NCBI GenBank assembly: GCA_943704525.1
Contig: CALSCQ010000130.1
Location: forward strand, 1-42,545
Length of the DNA: 42,545 bases
Source: Pigoraptor vietnamica
Lineage: Eukaryota > Opisthokonta > Filasterea
Direction: 5' to 3'
Below the pieces are notes generated by a model, which had not been told where the DNA came from, did no database searches, and saw only the letters and a list, made by a program, of their open reading frames with translations. A program made the position numbers and the translations under genes. Positions 11,229 through 22,471 of the stretch are shown piece after piece (positions within the stretch are counted from its first letter, which is position 1; the number at the start of each line of letters is the position of its first letter).

Positions 11229-13123
11229 TCACTGTATGCTCATATTGCGGAACGGCGCGTCGTGCGGCGCATAGCGGTACGTATCGACCTCGATCGGCCG
11301 TGCGAGCTCCTTTTCCCAGTCGGCGTAAAAGATTTGTGCGCGCTCTCCGAGCAGCACGAGGATATTGAGGACCGTCCACGCACCGAGGAGCACAGCCCCG
11401 AAAAGGATGTCCCACTTTCGAATGTCGATGTCGTGTTCGACCGCGACAGACACGAGGGCGTTCTCGAGCGCGATGAGACAGAGCACCAGAAAAGCGATCA
11501 CGACGTAGCCGTCCAGGAGTGTTGGGTACGGCACCTGTGTGTATAAACAGAAGCATGAGAGAGGGGAGATCAGTGCTCGAAACCGCAAGACTGCCTGTGC
11601 AATATATGGCACTAATAGAGCAGTCTGGAAGAGGACTCAGATATGTGCGCAGACACACATGCATTGTGCGCTCGCTCACAACAACACGAGGGCGCACCTT
11701 GGGCAAGTAGCCGTTGATCACAAACTTGAACGCGACCGCAGCCAGAATGAGCGTCATGACGACGGAGAAGCGACTCGCGAGGTCGTCCGGGGAGAGGAAG
11801 AAGGCAAGCCCGCACACGACCACGAGCAGGTACAGCGGGGCGCCGACGTTCATGACATAATGGGTTGGCTTACGTTGCAGCCTGGCAGTGGGCGTGCGGG
11901 TCAGTGTCTCTACATGAATACGCTGGGTGCGCACGCATACGTGCATGCGCGCACACACACCAATTGAATCGCACCTGCACACACACACTCGCAGGCATAC
12001 ACACGCACACTTACACGCGCATGCACTCGCACACATACGCACGCACGATCGCACACGGTTCACAACTGGCCGCACAGCTTGTCCTAGCACTTCTTCACAC
12101 AACGCACTCACCGCATCTTCATCTCAAAATGGTACGTCGTGTCCGCCTTTCGGAAGCCAATAAATGGCTCAAACGTGTGCCAGTTCATCGCATGCCCGCC
12201 CATTATGCCAAACCACGTCTGCGCCGACGTCCACCCGCTGTTCATGCTGTCTGCCTTCGTCCACGCAGCCACGCGCACGTTCGGCTCCGATGAAACTGTC
12301 TGGACGACGACAGTGAGAAGTTGCCTGTCGTACGGAAAGCGCTGCAAGCGAAAGAGGTCGCCAAACGTCGCTGCAGGAACGGCGAATCGAGATAAGGATA
12401 TCAGCACATAATAAACATGCGCGCACCCAGCCACGTGTTAAAAGTAGAAATGGTTTATCCCTCTGGCTACACACATTTTCATAAGGTCAAGGTCACAATA
12501 TACATGCGCACGTGTTTAAATTAGAACTGGCTTATTTCTCCCGCAAAGGAGGCACGCACACACCTTCATATCCGATGCATGCGTACACTTGGCCGCCCTT
12601 TCGCTTCACGGTGATGTCGCTCGTCTCGCACTCGAATGCGTTGAGGAAGAGGCACGCGCCCATGTCCACTGGCGACTCGTCCTTCACGTCTTCGGGCGTG
12701 AGGGAGTCGGCGTCGGGTTTGTCGCTTGCCCACGCCGCGTAAACGTACCCAGTCGACTGTGAAGGAAGGGGTGCGAGGGCGTAAGCCGCCCAATCTGACC
12801 CCTTGAGACTGAACCGCACCGAGAGCGTTGATGTACAAAAAAAAAAGCGATGAAAAAACTGCCCGCCCACTCGGTAAGTGATTAGGGCAATAGGGAAAGC
12901 GCACAATATAAAGTGTACGCACACATAGCAACGGTCGATCCCTTGCGTCACGATGCTGTGCTCCCACCTTGAATGACTGCTGCACGTCGTCCAAATCGGT
13001 TATCTCCGCTGTGACCGCCACACGAAACACGCGAAGCCCAGACGCGTTCGCAACAGAACTTCGGAAGTCTCCCGGGACTTCAACGTGCTCCAGGGACACA
13101 ATGGTGTCTGCGTCGTACCCCAT
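11229..13123 (-). CDS. Pentameric ligand-gated ion channel subunit without the Cys-loop disulfide
   Basis: A membrane channel subunit of the Cys-loop/Pro-loop superfamily, expected to form a pentamer gated by an unknown small ligand. Five exons: 13123-12968, 12756-12564, 12370-12112, 11881-11698, 11534-11229; 365 residues, phases 0, 1, 2, 0. Residues 1-205 are the beta-rich ligand-binding domain, with VTAEITDLDDVQQSF then GYVYAAW (strand 1-2 pattern) and the loop RFPYDRQ at 127-133, the hallmark aromatic-Pro-x-Asp turn. Four helices follow: M1 about 210-232, M2 about 235-257 (SRFSVVMTLILAAVAFKF), M3 about 268-288 (after PYPTLLDGY), M4 about 305-327. No cysteines sit at the canonical flanking positions; extracellular-domain cysteines at 87, 95 and 112 lie elsewhere. 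No signal peptide is seen from this ATG, so an unrecognised upstream exon is possible. The short M3-M4 loop resembles bacterial and protist members. Confidence 0.85.
12432..12538. repeat. Diverged direct repeat in channel intron 2
   Basis: Two copies of about 30 bases, 12432-12460 and 12509-12538, each beginning cacgtgtt and ending around ttat(c/t)(c/t)c, within the intron between exons 2 and 3. Confidence 0.65.
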
Positions 13124-13353
13124 CCTTTACAATGGGTCTGAGCGAATGTGGCGCCGACACCGGTACCGTTACTACACGGTCACCGTATTAGTCTCTGCAT
13201 ACGGCGAGTATGAAAGGAGAACTGCGAACAGCGATGTTGCGCGGGAAAGCAGGATGAGCGTGAGGCGACAATGGCGAGGACTGCCCGAGCGCGCACTCTG
13301 AATGTCCAGGTGCCCGTGGAAGGTGACACGACTGACTGTTGTGGGAGCTAGAA

Positions 13354-13390
13354 TTTACTATTTATAATTTATTTACATATAAATAGTAAA
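13354..13390. repeat. Perfect 12-bp inverted repeat in the AT-rich island
   Basis: tttactatttat at 13354-13365 is exactly inverted at 13379-13390, with a 13-base loop. A second small stem (actatct/agatagt) lies near 13469-13487. Confidence 0.8.
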
Positions 13391-13532
13391 ATACACAATT
13401 GCTACCTTGCCCATTTTCAATACAATTGTATGGCCCGTGCAATGTCTTACTTGATCGTTGTCTAGAACTATCTTTAGTAGATAGTCGTCTATATATAAAT
13501 ATGTTGAGTCTGTTACGGGACCGCATGTGTAC

Positions 13533-13553
13533 CAAGGGCTCTTAGAGCCCTTG
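13533..13553. repeat. Perfect 9-bp hairpin with 3-base loop
   Basis: caagggctc, loop tta, gagcccttg. It is a compact GC-containing stem about 175 bases before the peptidase ATG. It could fold in a leader RNA if transcription starts upstream of it; that start is unknown. Confidence 0.75.
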
Positions 13554-13727
13554 ATGTGTACACTTGAGCCCGGCTCGCGAGAGATTTTGAGTTCATTGCG
13601 TGTTGTGAAGGAATCGCTTCGAGCGTTGCAACTTCCAGCCTCTAACTCTCGCATTGTAAGCACGTGTCCATGCGTGTCAAACACAAGCTGCTGAGCTAAG
13701 CGGAGTCGGCGACTTCGATCGAAAAAA

Positions 13728-16700
13728 ATGGGAACGATGCGCAGCACAAATTCTTTCGACGACTTCGACGACGAGGCCAACCTCCGCCTCTCGCATGAGG
13801 ACGGCATAGCACTGCTCGATCTCGGCAATACGTCGTCACGTGGGAAGTCGTCACGTTCCCGTGGGGGCAGTGCAGCTCCCAGCGGCGGCTTTGGGTATCG
13901 GCGGTGTCTGCAGGGCGTCGGCCTACTTATTCTCGTGCTCGGTTGTCTTGCGGCGGGCGTCGCGCTGGGAATCACCTTCGAGCGATCGCATGGGTCTGCC
14001 GTGTCAATAGACGCGTGCGACCCGTCTCGTCAGAATCTAACGGCAGCATCCTCTGTCCGTCTGCCGGCTGCAACGACGTGCGCCTGTCCGGATATGCCTG
14101 TCCCGCCCGCGGAATTCGTCACGAAGACTGTCACTGCGACTGCGTACGCGAGCGTCCCCGTTGTTCGCTCTGCTGTCGCAACGGAGAAGGTGACGGCGAG
14201 CGCCGTACGCACCGCCGTCGCCACGGAAACGGTCACGGCCACTGCCAGCGTCGACGTCACGGTCGACCACACGGCCATTGCCACGGAGCACGTGACACAC
14301 GTGGTGAGCGTCACCGTCGCGCAAACGTCAGTCGCGACGGAGACGGTTACATCGTTTGTGAGCGTTACGCCGGCCTGTCCGGCAGCCCCTCTTACGACCG
14401 CCGCTGCCGAAGCGTGCCCCTCTGCGACGGGTGCGCCTGTGCGCGGGCCGTCGTTCGACGACATTGCGGCTGAGGACGCGTCGTTGATGTACAGGGACGC
14501 GTTTTCAAACATGGTGGAAGCCCAAAACATCCGAAAAATGTTGAGGTATGTATTTTCGTGTGTATGGGGTGTGCGTGCGCGCACGTATTGCGTGACTGTG
14601 TTGATGTCTAACTGGTATATGAACTGTGGTCTTTCTGGGAGATGGCTGCAAACGCGCGTGTGTATGTGTGTGTGTCTGCCGGTGTGTGTGTGTGTGTGTG
14701 CCGGTGTGTGTGTGTGTGTGTGTGTGTCTGTGTGCGTGTCTGCGTGTGTGCGTGCGTGTGTATGTGTGTGTTCTCTTGAGTGTGCGCCATGTACCACATT
14801 TGTTAACACGCGATACGTAACAGGACGCTCACGGTTCGACCTCACCTCGCGGGCACGGACGGCAATCACGTGACGGCGGCGTTTGTGGAGAAGGTCATGA
14901 ATCAGGCCGGATTCGAAGATGTACGGTGAGTTTGCGCGTCCATTGGAATGCGTGCCCTACTTCCGTATGCACATGTACACGCACGGAGTCGTGCGCGCGC
15001 CTGCACACGTCCTATGTCCATGTGCACACGTACACGCACGGAGGGGCGCGCGCCTCATACACGTTGTATTGCATGCGGGGGTCTTGTTAATGGGCTCACG
15101 TACAGGAGTTTTGTGTGTATATTGCTCAACATCTATCGCACAGACATATCACTGTGCTACGACCCGCCAAAAAGCACACAATGGCTTATCGCCCCTTCAC
15201 CGCCCCCTGTCTTATATAGGATGGACGAGTACAACGTCCTTCTCTCGTACCCCGTCCCAAGCGACCCCAGCTTCGTCTCCCTCATCGATCTCGGCGAAAA
15301 CGGCACCGTGTGGCAGTCGCATGCAAGCGAGGACGCCTTCGCCGACGAGACCGACAGCGACGTCTTGCCCCCGTTCGTCGCGTACTCTGGAAGCGGCGAC
15401 GTGACGTCCGAGTGCCTCTATTACGCAAACTATTGCCGCGACACGGACTTTCCCACGCTCGCCGCCCGCATTGCCCCCAGTACGCTCGATGGCTGCATCA
15501 TTCTGTGCCGCTACGGAAAGGCGTTCCGGGGTAACAAGGTGTCGGAGGCGCAAAAGTGGAACGCCTCCGCCGTCATTCTCTACTCGGATCCGGCGGACGG
15601 TGGTCCCGGCGACGGCCCTGGCGAGGAGGTCTTCCCCCATGGCTTTTCAATGGGCTCCGACGGCGTGCAGCGCGGCAGCCTCTACATGTCGCACGGAGAT
15701 CCGTCCACGCCGTTCTGGCCAGCGCACCCGGGCGCGTATCGCCTCCCGAACAACGACAGCGACGTCTCCTCTCACCTCTTTCACATCCCCGCTTACCCCA
15801 TCTCCGCACGTGATGCTTCCGTTTTGTTGAGTCGCATGTCTGGCCACAACCCTCCGAAAGGGTGGGTCGGGGGCATTGCGAACGTGACTTACAGTCTGGG
15901 AGGCGCGCTCTCGGACGCCGTCGTCCGCGTCAAGGTCGCCGCCAACTTGACCGTCGCCCCCATCGTGAACGTGTGCGGCGGCCTGCGTGGCGCGCTGGAG
16001 CCCGACCGCGTTGTGCTTATGGGGAACCACAGGGACGCGTGGGTATACGGCGGCTCTGACCCGTCGTCGGGGACGGCGGTCATGCTAGAGGCCGTGCGCA
16101 TCTTTGGCGAACTTGCGCGGAACGGATGGCGACCGCGCAGGACGCTGCGCGTGTGCAGTTGGGACGCGGAAGAGTTTGGTCTCATCGGAAGCTCCGAGTT
16201 TGTCGAGGAGAACGTACACACGCTGTGGACGAACGCAGTCGCATATCTGTGGGTATTCTGGCACGGTAGACGGTACTGTCCCACATTCGTCTGCATTCTT
16301 TCGGTAGTTGCTTGTGTCATGATATGTCTCACCGTCTCTCTCTCTCTCTCTCTCCTCTTGACACACACACACACACACACACCAACTCACGGCTCCTCTT
16401 CTCCCATCTTTCAGTAACGTGGACATCGCCGTGTCCGGCAACGTGTCCCTCTTCGGCACAAGCGCGCCCATTCTGCTCGACGCCTTTTTCGACGCGGCCC
16501 GCGCAGTCCCCGCACCAAACACCACCACAGGGAAGACGGTATTCGATGTGTGGGCCTCCCAGTATCCGGACACGTCGTCGCCGCCGCAACCCGTGGTCGG
16601 TGACTTGGGCTCTGGCAGCGATTTCACGGGGATGTATGTGCACGCTGGCATTCCGTCGCTGGACTTCTCGTACACGCGTGGCGCAAACTACCCGAAGATA

Positions 16701-17541
16701 TACCCGCTCTACCATTCCGGTGAGTACCAGGGACTTTAGTGCCACTGTGGATAAGCACCGGTGCAGACACGCACGGTCACACGCTTACATGCGCGCTCAC
16801 ACTCGCTCACATAATAGAACGAAGACACGCACACACACGCGTGCGCGCGCGCAAACGCACATACATATATATCGCCGTAGCATACACGCATACAGAGCAC
16901 GCACAAGCGAAGCACCGACATTTGCGAATGTATGCGTGTCTGAGTTTCATTGTGTCGTATCCTCATCTGTTCGTTCCCCGTTTATATCAGTTCACGACGG
17001 CTTCCGCTGGGTGGACGAAATAGCGGACCCAGGGTTCGCCGCGCACGTCGCCGTCACTCGCGTGTGGGGCCATCTTGCTTTCAACATTCTCGACTCGAGG
17101 GCCCTTCCACACAACGCGAGGACCATGGCGGCGCGCGTGTCCGCACACGTGGACACCCTCGCAACCGCACTCGGCGACGACTACGCCGACATGGCGGACA
17201 CGCTGGCGGCGGCTGCGAACAGCCTCGTGGCAGCGGCGGCGGCCTTCCACGCGCGATTCGAGGCAGTCGCGAAGAGCGAAGACGCGCCCCTGTTGGAGAT
17301 GCGGGCGATGAACGACAGGCTCGCGTGGGTGGAGCGTGCGTTCCTCGCACGTGAGGGACTGCCGGGCCAGCCGTGGTTCCGACATCTCATCGATGCCCCG
17401 TCCGTGAGTAACAGTTACATGAGTAGGGGCTTTCCAGGCGTAATGGACGCTCTCGCGCAAAAAGACGGCGTCGCTGTCCGACGTGCTCTCGCGCGTGTTA
17501 CTGCGGCCGTTGACGAGGCGGCGCGCTCGTTGGCGGTGTAG
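13728..17541 (+). CDS. Glutamate carboxypeptidase II-like M28B metallopeptidase, type II membrane protein
   Basis: Five exons: 13728-14545, 14824-14925, 15220-16248, 16415-16719, 16991-17541; 934 residues (human GCPII is 750). A cytoplasmic tail of about 58 residues precedes one membrane helix (61-84, LQGVGLLILVLGCLAAGVAL), then a Thr/Val-rich stalk with four VATExVT-type repeats (148-210), then the protease, PA, and dimerisation domains. All five metal and catalytic residues line up with GCPII: His577 (GNHRDAW), Asp587 (SDPSSG), Glu624/Glu625 (WDAEEFG), Asp653 and His750 (YPLYHS), with the expected spacing. The GKAFRGNKV motif is kept. The glutamate-specific pocket is not: the Arg patch of GCPII reads PSLDFSY, and the position of Lys699 is Ser. 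It is thus probably an active ectopeptidase with altered substrate choice. Head-to-head with the channel gene. Exon 3 ends at ct|GTGGGT, the only donor that avoids an immediate stop. Confidence 0.92.
14650..14765. repeat. (GT)n-rich tract in peptidase intron 1
   Basis: Alternating GT with occasional C substitutions in the sense strand, in the middle of the intron between 14545 and 14824. Confidence 0.9.
14970..15064. repeat. Diverged direct repeat of about 40 bases in peptidase intron 2
   Basis: Copies at 14970-15010 and 15025-15064 share a tacacgcacggag core followed by gcgcgcgcct and acacgt, offset by 55 bases. Confidence 0.75.
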
Positions 17542-17770
17542 GCGATTTAAATCAAGTCAATTTTCACATTTGCCCCTGGGCGAGCGGTCATAGCGATATG
17601 CTTCATGTGATTTTTAACGTGTGTGCGTGGGGTGAGTGGTCGCAGTTGCCGCCGATCCTCCGCTGTCGCCGGTTGTGGTTGTGCATGGCTCTTACAATGG
17701 CAAAGTGGAAATGCGGCCATACAAACAGCCAATAGCCCTGTATAAAAATATTGCGCAGCGCATGGCCGCA

Positions 17771-20700
17771 CTACACGCCCTCCATGCTGTCGGACGACAG
17801 TTCGGCGTCGCCATCCGCAAAGTCGTCGTCGCTTCCCACGGGCGCAACGGCGTCGTCCCTGTCTTCCATCTCCCACGCAAGCAGCTGACTGCAACTTCGC
17901 TCGCTGCCTGCAATGCTGTGCGGGGACAGAACAGACGACTCTCGCGTGAGCGCCTCGATCGCCGCCGATGTCGTCGCAGGACGCGCGCGCTGCGAAGACA
18001 TCACCGCCGCGCTGCTTGGGGAATTGGCGCGACGCGGAGTGCGCGGTGGCCCGCCGTTCCCTTCCACGCCAAGTGCAGAGTGGCCGCGTCGCGGGAGAAC
18101 GGCGGACTGTGCGCGCGCAGACATACTTGCGTGCCCCACATCGGCCGTTGCTGCGACACCACCCTGCACCGTCGATTGCACTCCGGGAACGCGGCGCGAA
18201 GACGACTGCACCTGCGCGCCCGTGTGAGGGCGGGACGGCGCGTTGGCAGTACCCGACAGCGGAATTTGCACGGCAGAGGACTGGAGTGAGGGCGACTCGG
18301 CAGCCATTCTCGTCTCCGCTGCATACGACGGGGTGTCCGACGCATCCGGCGCCATTCCGAACTTCGCAAGACTCGAGCGAATGCCCTGTCTGGACGCCGT
18401 GGTCGACACGGCCCGCGGCGACGCCCCCACGCTCTGCTGCTGCTGCGCGAGAGACTGTACTTGCGCGTGCTGCGGTGTGTGCGTCGAGGGAGTCTCTTCC
18501 GCAACGCGCACGAGCTGGGGAGGTGCCGTTGGCGGCGGCGCTGGCCTTGCGCCCGACTCCAAAGGCCTCGTTGACGGTTCTGCCGTGCGTGGCGGCGCTC
18601 GTCGTTGCTGTTGGGGCAGGTGACGTCCCGTGTCTGTCGACGGAGTGTCTGCCTGGCTCGTCTGCGCCTCCTCGACAATCGCTGCGGGCGCATGGACTGC
18701 CGTGGACGGGCGCGTGTGGTGCTGCTCCCTCTCGCTTGTCCCCGTGCGCGGCGGGTGTTCGATGACGAGACGCTGCACGTCGCCTGTGCCGGGCGGTCCC
18801 ACAACGGAATGCATGAGGGAACGCGTGTGCGCCGTCTGCGGCCGAGCGGCGAGGACCATGGACGCCGCCACGGAGAGAGGGAGTTCTCCACCGCGACTGA
18901 CGAGGAGGCCTTCGAGGCGCTCGTTGTGCCGCTGCAATTTGCGGATTTCCTTGAGCTTGTCGGCGAAGATTTCGTCGTCACGCATGAGGTCGCTGCGAAT
19001 CTGAGGGAGTGTGAAAACGAGGGATGAGGGGCTTAGAGTGTAACAATCTCGTGCCTCACTCAGATTGACACGCCACACGCAGGTACACACGCATAGGGGC
19101 ACATTACATCACAAAAACACAAGCGCACACCACCCACGCAAAACGGATTGTTATCCTCACCTCCGCAACCTCTCGGCGCGACACGGCGAGTGCATTCTGC
19201 GTCTGCAGCAACTCTTCTCTCAGCTGCGCCACCACGCGCTCGTGCTCCACGCCCCCCACGTTCTCCGCCTGTGTCGGTATGGCAGTAACAGGCCGGCCAA
19301 ACGACCGTCCGCCGCCCACAATCGCAGCTGTCGACGCATCATCCGGCGACGACAGCAGTTCCGAGATCTCGGCAAGAAGACGGCCCAATCCCTCCGGGTC
19401 AGCGTTCTCCTCCCCGCCGGACGCCGCGCGCTTTCCACCGGCGCGCATCAACGTCACAAGGTGTCGCTGGCAGCGCTTCACGAGTGCGCGCGTCGCCTCG
19501 GAGCGCTTCGCCACGCGCTCGAACTTCTGGTCGGCGATTACGAGTGCTGCGCGGAGCCGAGACGCTTCCAACTCGGCGCGTTCCGCTCTCTCCTGCAACG
19601 CAGCCGCCTTTTCGTTTGCCTGCGCCAGGTCACGTGCCACGTTCGCACCCCGGATGGTGCGCGCTTTGAGTTCGCCAACGACGCCGTCGATTGCATGGGC
19701 ATTCGTTTCAAAGACGGTCGAGACAGTGAGGCCGGCCGAGGACAGCTTCCGCGCGACCTCTTCCCTCACGGAGCGCTCGTGCCTTTCGAGTGCCTCACGC
19801 TGACGTCCCTCGTGTTCCGCACGAAGGGATTCGTGCTGTCGCTGCTGTTCGCGCAATTGCGTGCGAAGGACGTCGATTTCGTGCCTCATCTCGGCGAGAA
19901 GGGCCTCCTCGGGGCTCGTGTTGACGATGGGGCGGTTCTTGATGTTGCGCGCGCGGTTTGCGTACTTGAGGGACGACAGCGACTCCTGCGACGTGCGAGA
20001 TGCACGGGTCGATTGCGAGGTCGTTAGAGAATGTCTTCCACAAAAAAAGAAAAAAGAAAAAAATAAATAGCGCACGCGCACGCGCACACGCTACCACACA
20101 GAGGCACCGCGCGCCCCGCATATGGTGTACTACACTCACACACACACACTCACTCACGCACACGCACAAACACATACACACACACACACACAGAGCAAAA
20201 CGCGCGCCATTCACCTCCATGTCGACGTCCGCTGGGCTGAGGCAGGCGATCATCGCCGTGCGACTGTTACCACCGAGGCTGTCCTTCAAAATGCGCGTGA
20301 GCTTGCTGTCGCGGTAGGGCACGTGACCGGCGCTGAGGGCGCGGCGTGCGGGGGCGTCGGCGAGCGCGCTGATCACCTGCGTGCGTGCACGTCATCGACA
20401 ACGTAAACGATGAGAGGGTAATATGAAGTGCAGATGCAACGAAGAAGAAGTTGGGGTATAGAGCAGAGAACGCTTGAATTGAGCGTGAGCCAATGTGTTT
20501 TCTACTGCGCGTGTGCGTGTGCGAGGTGAACTGTCCACAATACTCGGCTTCAACACAGGCGTGTGCGGAACACCCACCTTCCCCAGCACAAGCAGCCCAG
20601 AGTTGATAGTGACCGTCTCCTTGAATGCATTTCCCGCGTTTTTCGTCCTGTGTGCGCGCTCCGATCCCGCCAAATCGACGAGATGGAACTTGGACGAGAG

Positions 20701-22203
20701 GTATTCCTCGCTCTTTCCGGGGGCGTCTCCCTCCCCACCGTCGGTGGGCGCGTGCCTTCGGCGCTGTTCTATGATGATGGTGAATATGGCGTGGCTGCGA
20801 CTCGACTGCTCGTTCATCGCAGTGGAACCCGTGACGCGCGCGAGGGACCCGCTCTCGAGGTACCGGAAGACTTCTTCGGCGGAATTAACGACCTGTTGCA
20901 CGCGAGTGGAGTGTAGATATATAAGCGTGAAGTCATAAGTGAAGAGTTGTGAGTGTAGATATATAAGCGTGATGTCATAAGAACGAGCGTGTGGAGAGTT
21001 GAGCTTTAAGCGACTCATCGTCCTACGTTGATGGCGAACTGGAACGTACAGATAATGCCAGCATGCGCAAATTTGAAATGAAACGAGACGGCGTGTGTGC
21101 GTGTGTAACAATGGCAAACTTAGAAGCTCGCACACACCTCCTCTGCAACGCCCACAAGCACGGTGTCACCCGCGCCGTTCTCGCGAATGCTCATTGCGCG
21201 AGACGGCTTTTCGGGCTCAAGCAAGTCGCGAAGCTCCTCCATGTATATCTCGAGGTAAGAGACACGCACAAGGAACTCGCACTCGGCACGGCGGTCCTGC
21301 GTGGAAGAGAGGTTGGGGTTCGGGTTAGGATAGAACAAATGACACGCGCCCTCATGAAGACACCACACCTGCCCGCATGCACAACACACAGCAGGCACAT
21401 ACGCACATGTACACACGTACACACGTACACACACACACACACACACAGGCACTCACACACACGAACACACAGACACACACCTCCATCGTATCGAATATTT
21501 GCCGCACGGCGCGCGGAATGATCCCAATGGCCTCCTCCTCCAGCCCCTCCAAATTCCCGCTGCCCATCGTGTATGTCTTGCCAGAGCCCGTCTGTCCGTA
21601 CGCAAACACCGTCGCATTGTAGCCCTCGAAGCACGCGCCCACAAGCGACTCGACGCACGTCTCGTATATCTCGGCCTGACCGAGCGTGAAAAGTTCGCCG
21701 TGTCAGTAAGCGCGGGATAGCAATGTAACATTGAACTTGTAGCAAAAGCTGCTTACTACACTCCTCTGCCACGCACCACCCGCCCCTTCATACTCTCCAA
21801 AGTGCAAACAATATGCGCGGGTCAAATTGAATCGACCGATTCCCACACAAAGACGACTCTCCAACTCGTGCCGATGCAAGCACACTCGCGCGCGCACCTG
21901 TCTTGTCGATGGCCCGAAGGCGTGGTCGAAAGTGAACGACTTGTCCTTTCCGATTAGTACCTGCTTGCGGTCCGAGAAGACGCGCACGGCCTCCACGCGT
22001 CGCTGCAGTTTTTCCTTCGTCACGAATGGGCGCACCTATTTGGATCCAAGAGTGAGAGAAATATTGTGAGCGGCGCACATCGATTTGACACCGCGCAAGA
22101 AACGAACGACTGAAGAGCAGCATGAGATCACTTCGCAAAAACGCACGCTTGTGTTTTATGCGCGTGTGTGTGTGTGTGCGTGTGTGTGTGTGTGTGTGTG
22201 TGC

Positions 22204-22245
<42 letters not shown>

Positions 22246-22471
22246 GTGTGTGTGTGTGTGTGTGCGTGTGCGTGCGTGCGTGCGTGTGTGTGTGTGTGTT
22301 TGTGTATGTCTGCGTGTGTGTGTGTCGGTGTGTGTGTGTGTGACGTGGCGCTGTGCATCTGTATCGACGTGTACTGATGTATGTGAGAGGAACGCCGCAA
22401 GAGCTTCCGTTACGCACCCTCACGGCCACGCGCACATTCACTTCGGCCTTTGCGGCCGGTTTCGACTCCAT
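17771..22471 (-). CDS. N-terminal-motor kinesin, kinesin-4-like, 1025 residues
   Basis: ATP-driven microtubule motor. Eight exons: 22471-22418, 22035-21898, 21675-21481, 21296-21138, 20892-20578, 20376-20215, 19985-19161, 19000-17771, every junction phase 0. Motor domain is residues 1 to about 350: P-loop GQTGSGKT (91-98), switch [12 protein letters not shown] (209-219), switch II DLAGSE (255-260), [31 protein letters not shown], and neck entry [18 protein letters not shown]. The NRARNIKN(R/K)PIVN-type end and the [12 protein letters not shown] loop after the P-loop favour the kinesin-4 group (KIF4/KIF21/KIF27). Residues 360-655 are Glu/Arg/Leu-rich and probably coiled coil ([20 protein letters not shown]). 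The last 370 residues are Ser/Ala/Pro-rich and disordered, ending in an acidic tail ([15 protein letters not shown]). No WD40 or DNA-binding Cys-rich motif is seen, so cargo is unknown. Confidence 0.92.
20909..20981. repeat. 31-base direct repeat in kinesin intron 4
   Basis: Copies at 20909-20939 and 20951-20981 differ at a single base (30/31) and contain the unit tgtagatatataagcgtga. The period is 42 bases. Confidence 0.9.
21424..21480. repeat. (CA)n tract in kinesin intron 3
   Basis: Plus-strand CA, so GT in the gene's sense. The tract runs straight out of the GTGTGT donor at 21480. Confidence 0.85.
22163..22342. repeat. 180-base (GT)n-rich tract in kinesin intron 1
   Basis: Long interrupted GT array on the plus strand (CA in the sense of the gene), within the 382-base first intron. 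Confidence 0.95.

Larger units (their letters stand above)
13124..13727. promoter_or_regulatory. Shared divergent region between channel and peptidase genes
   Basis: 604 bases between two start codons that point away from each other. The part near the channel (13124-13340) has normal composition. From about 13345 to 13510 the DNA turns sharply AT-rich and contains several perfect short inverted repeats. No CCAAT box was seen. A tatatataaa stretch lies at 13491-13500, which could be TATA-like, though far from the peptidase ATG. Use as a bidirectional promoter is inference from layout. Confidence 0.45.

Noticed and set aside
13250-13340. Hydrophobic minus-strand stretch (LTLILLSRATSLFAVLLS) as a signal peptide for the channel
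   Set aside because: It lacks an ATG and ends in a stop before the channel start. No donor-acceptor pair joins it convincingly, although a hidden upstream exon remains possible.
13900-14473. Arg/His-rich frames (+ and -) overlapping the peptidase stalk
   Set aside because: Out-of-frame translations of the VATExVT repeats.
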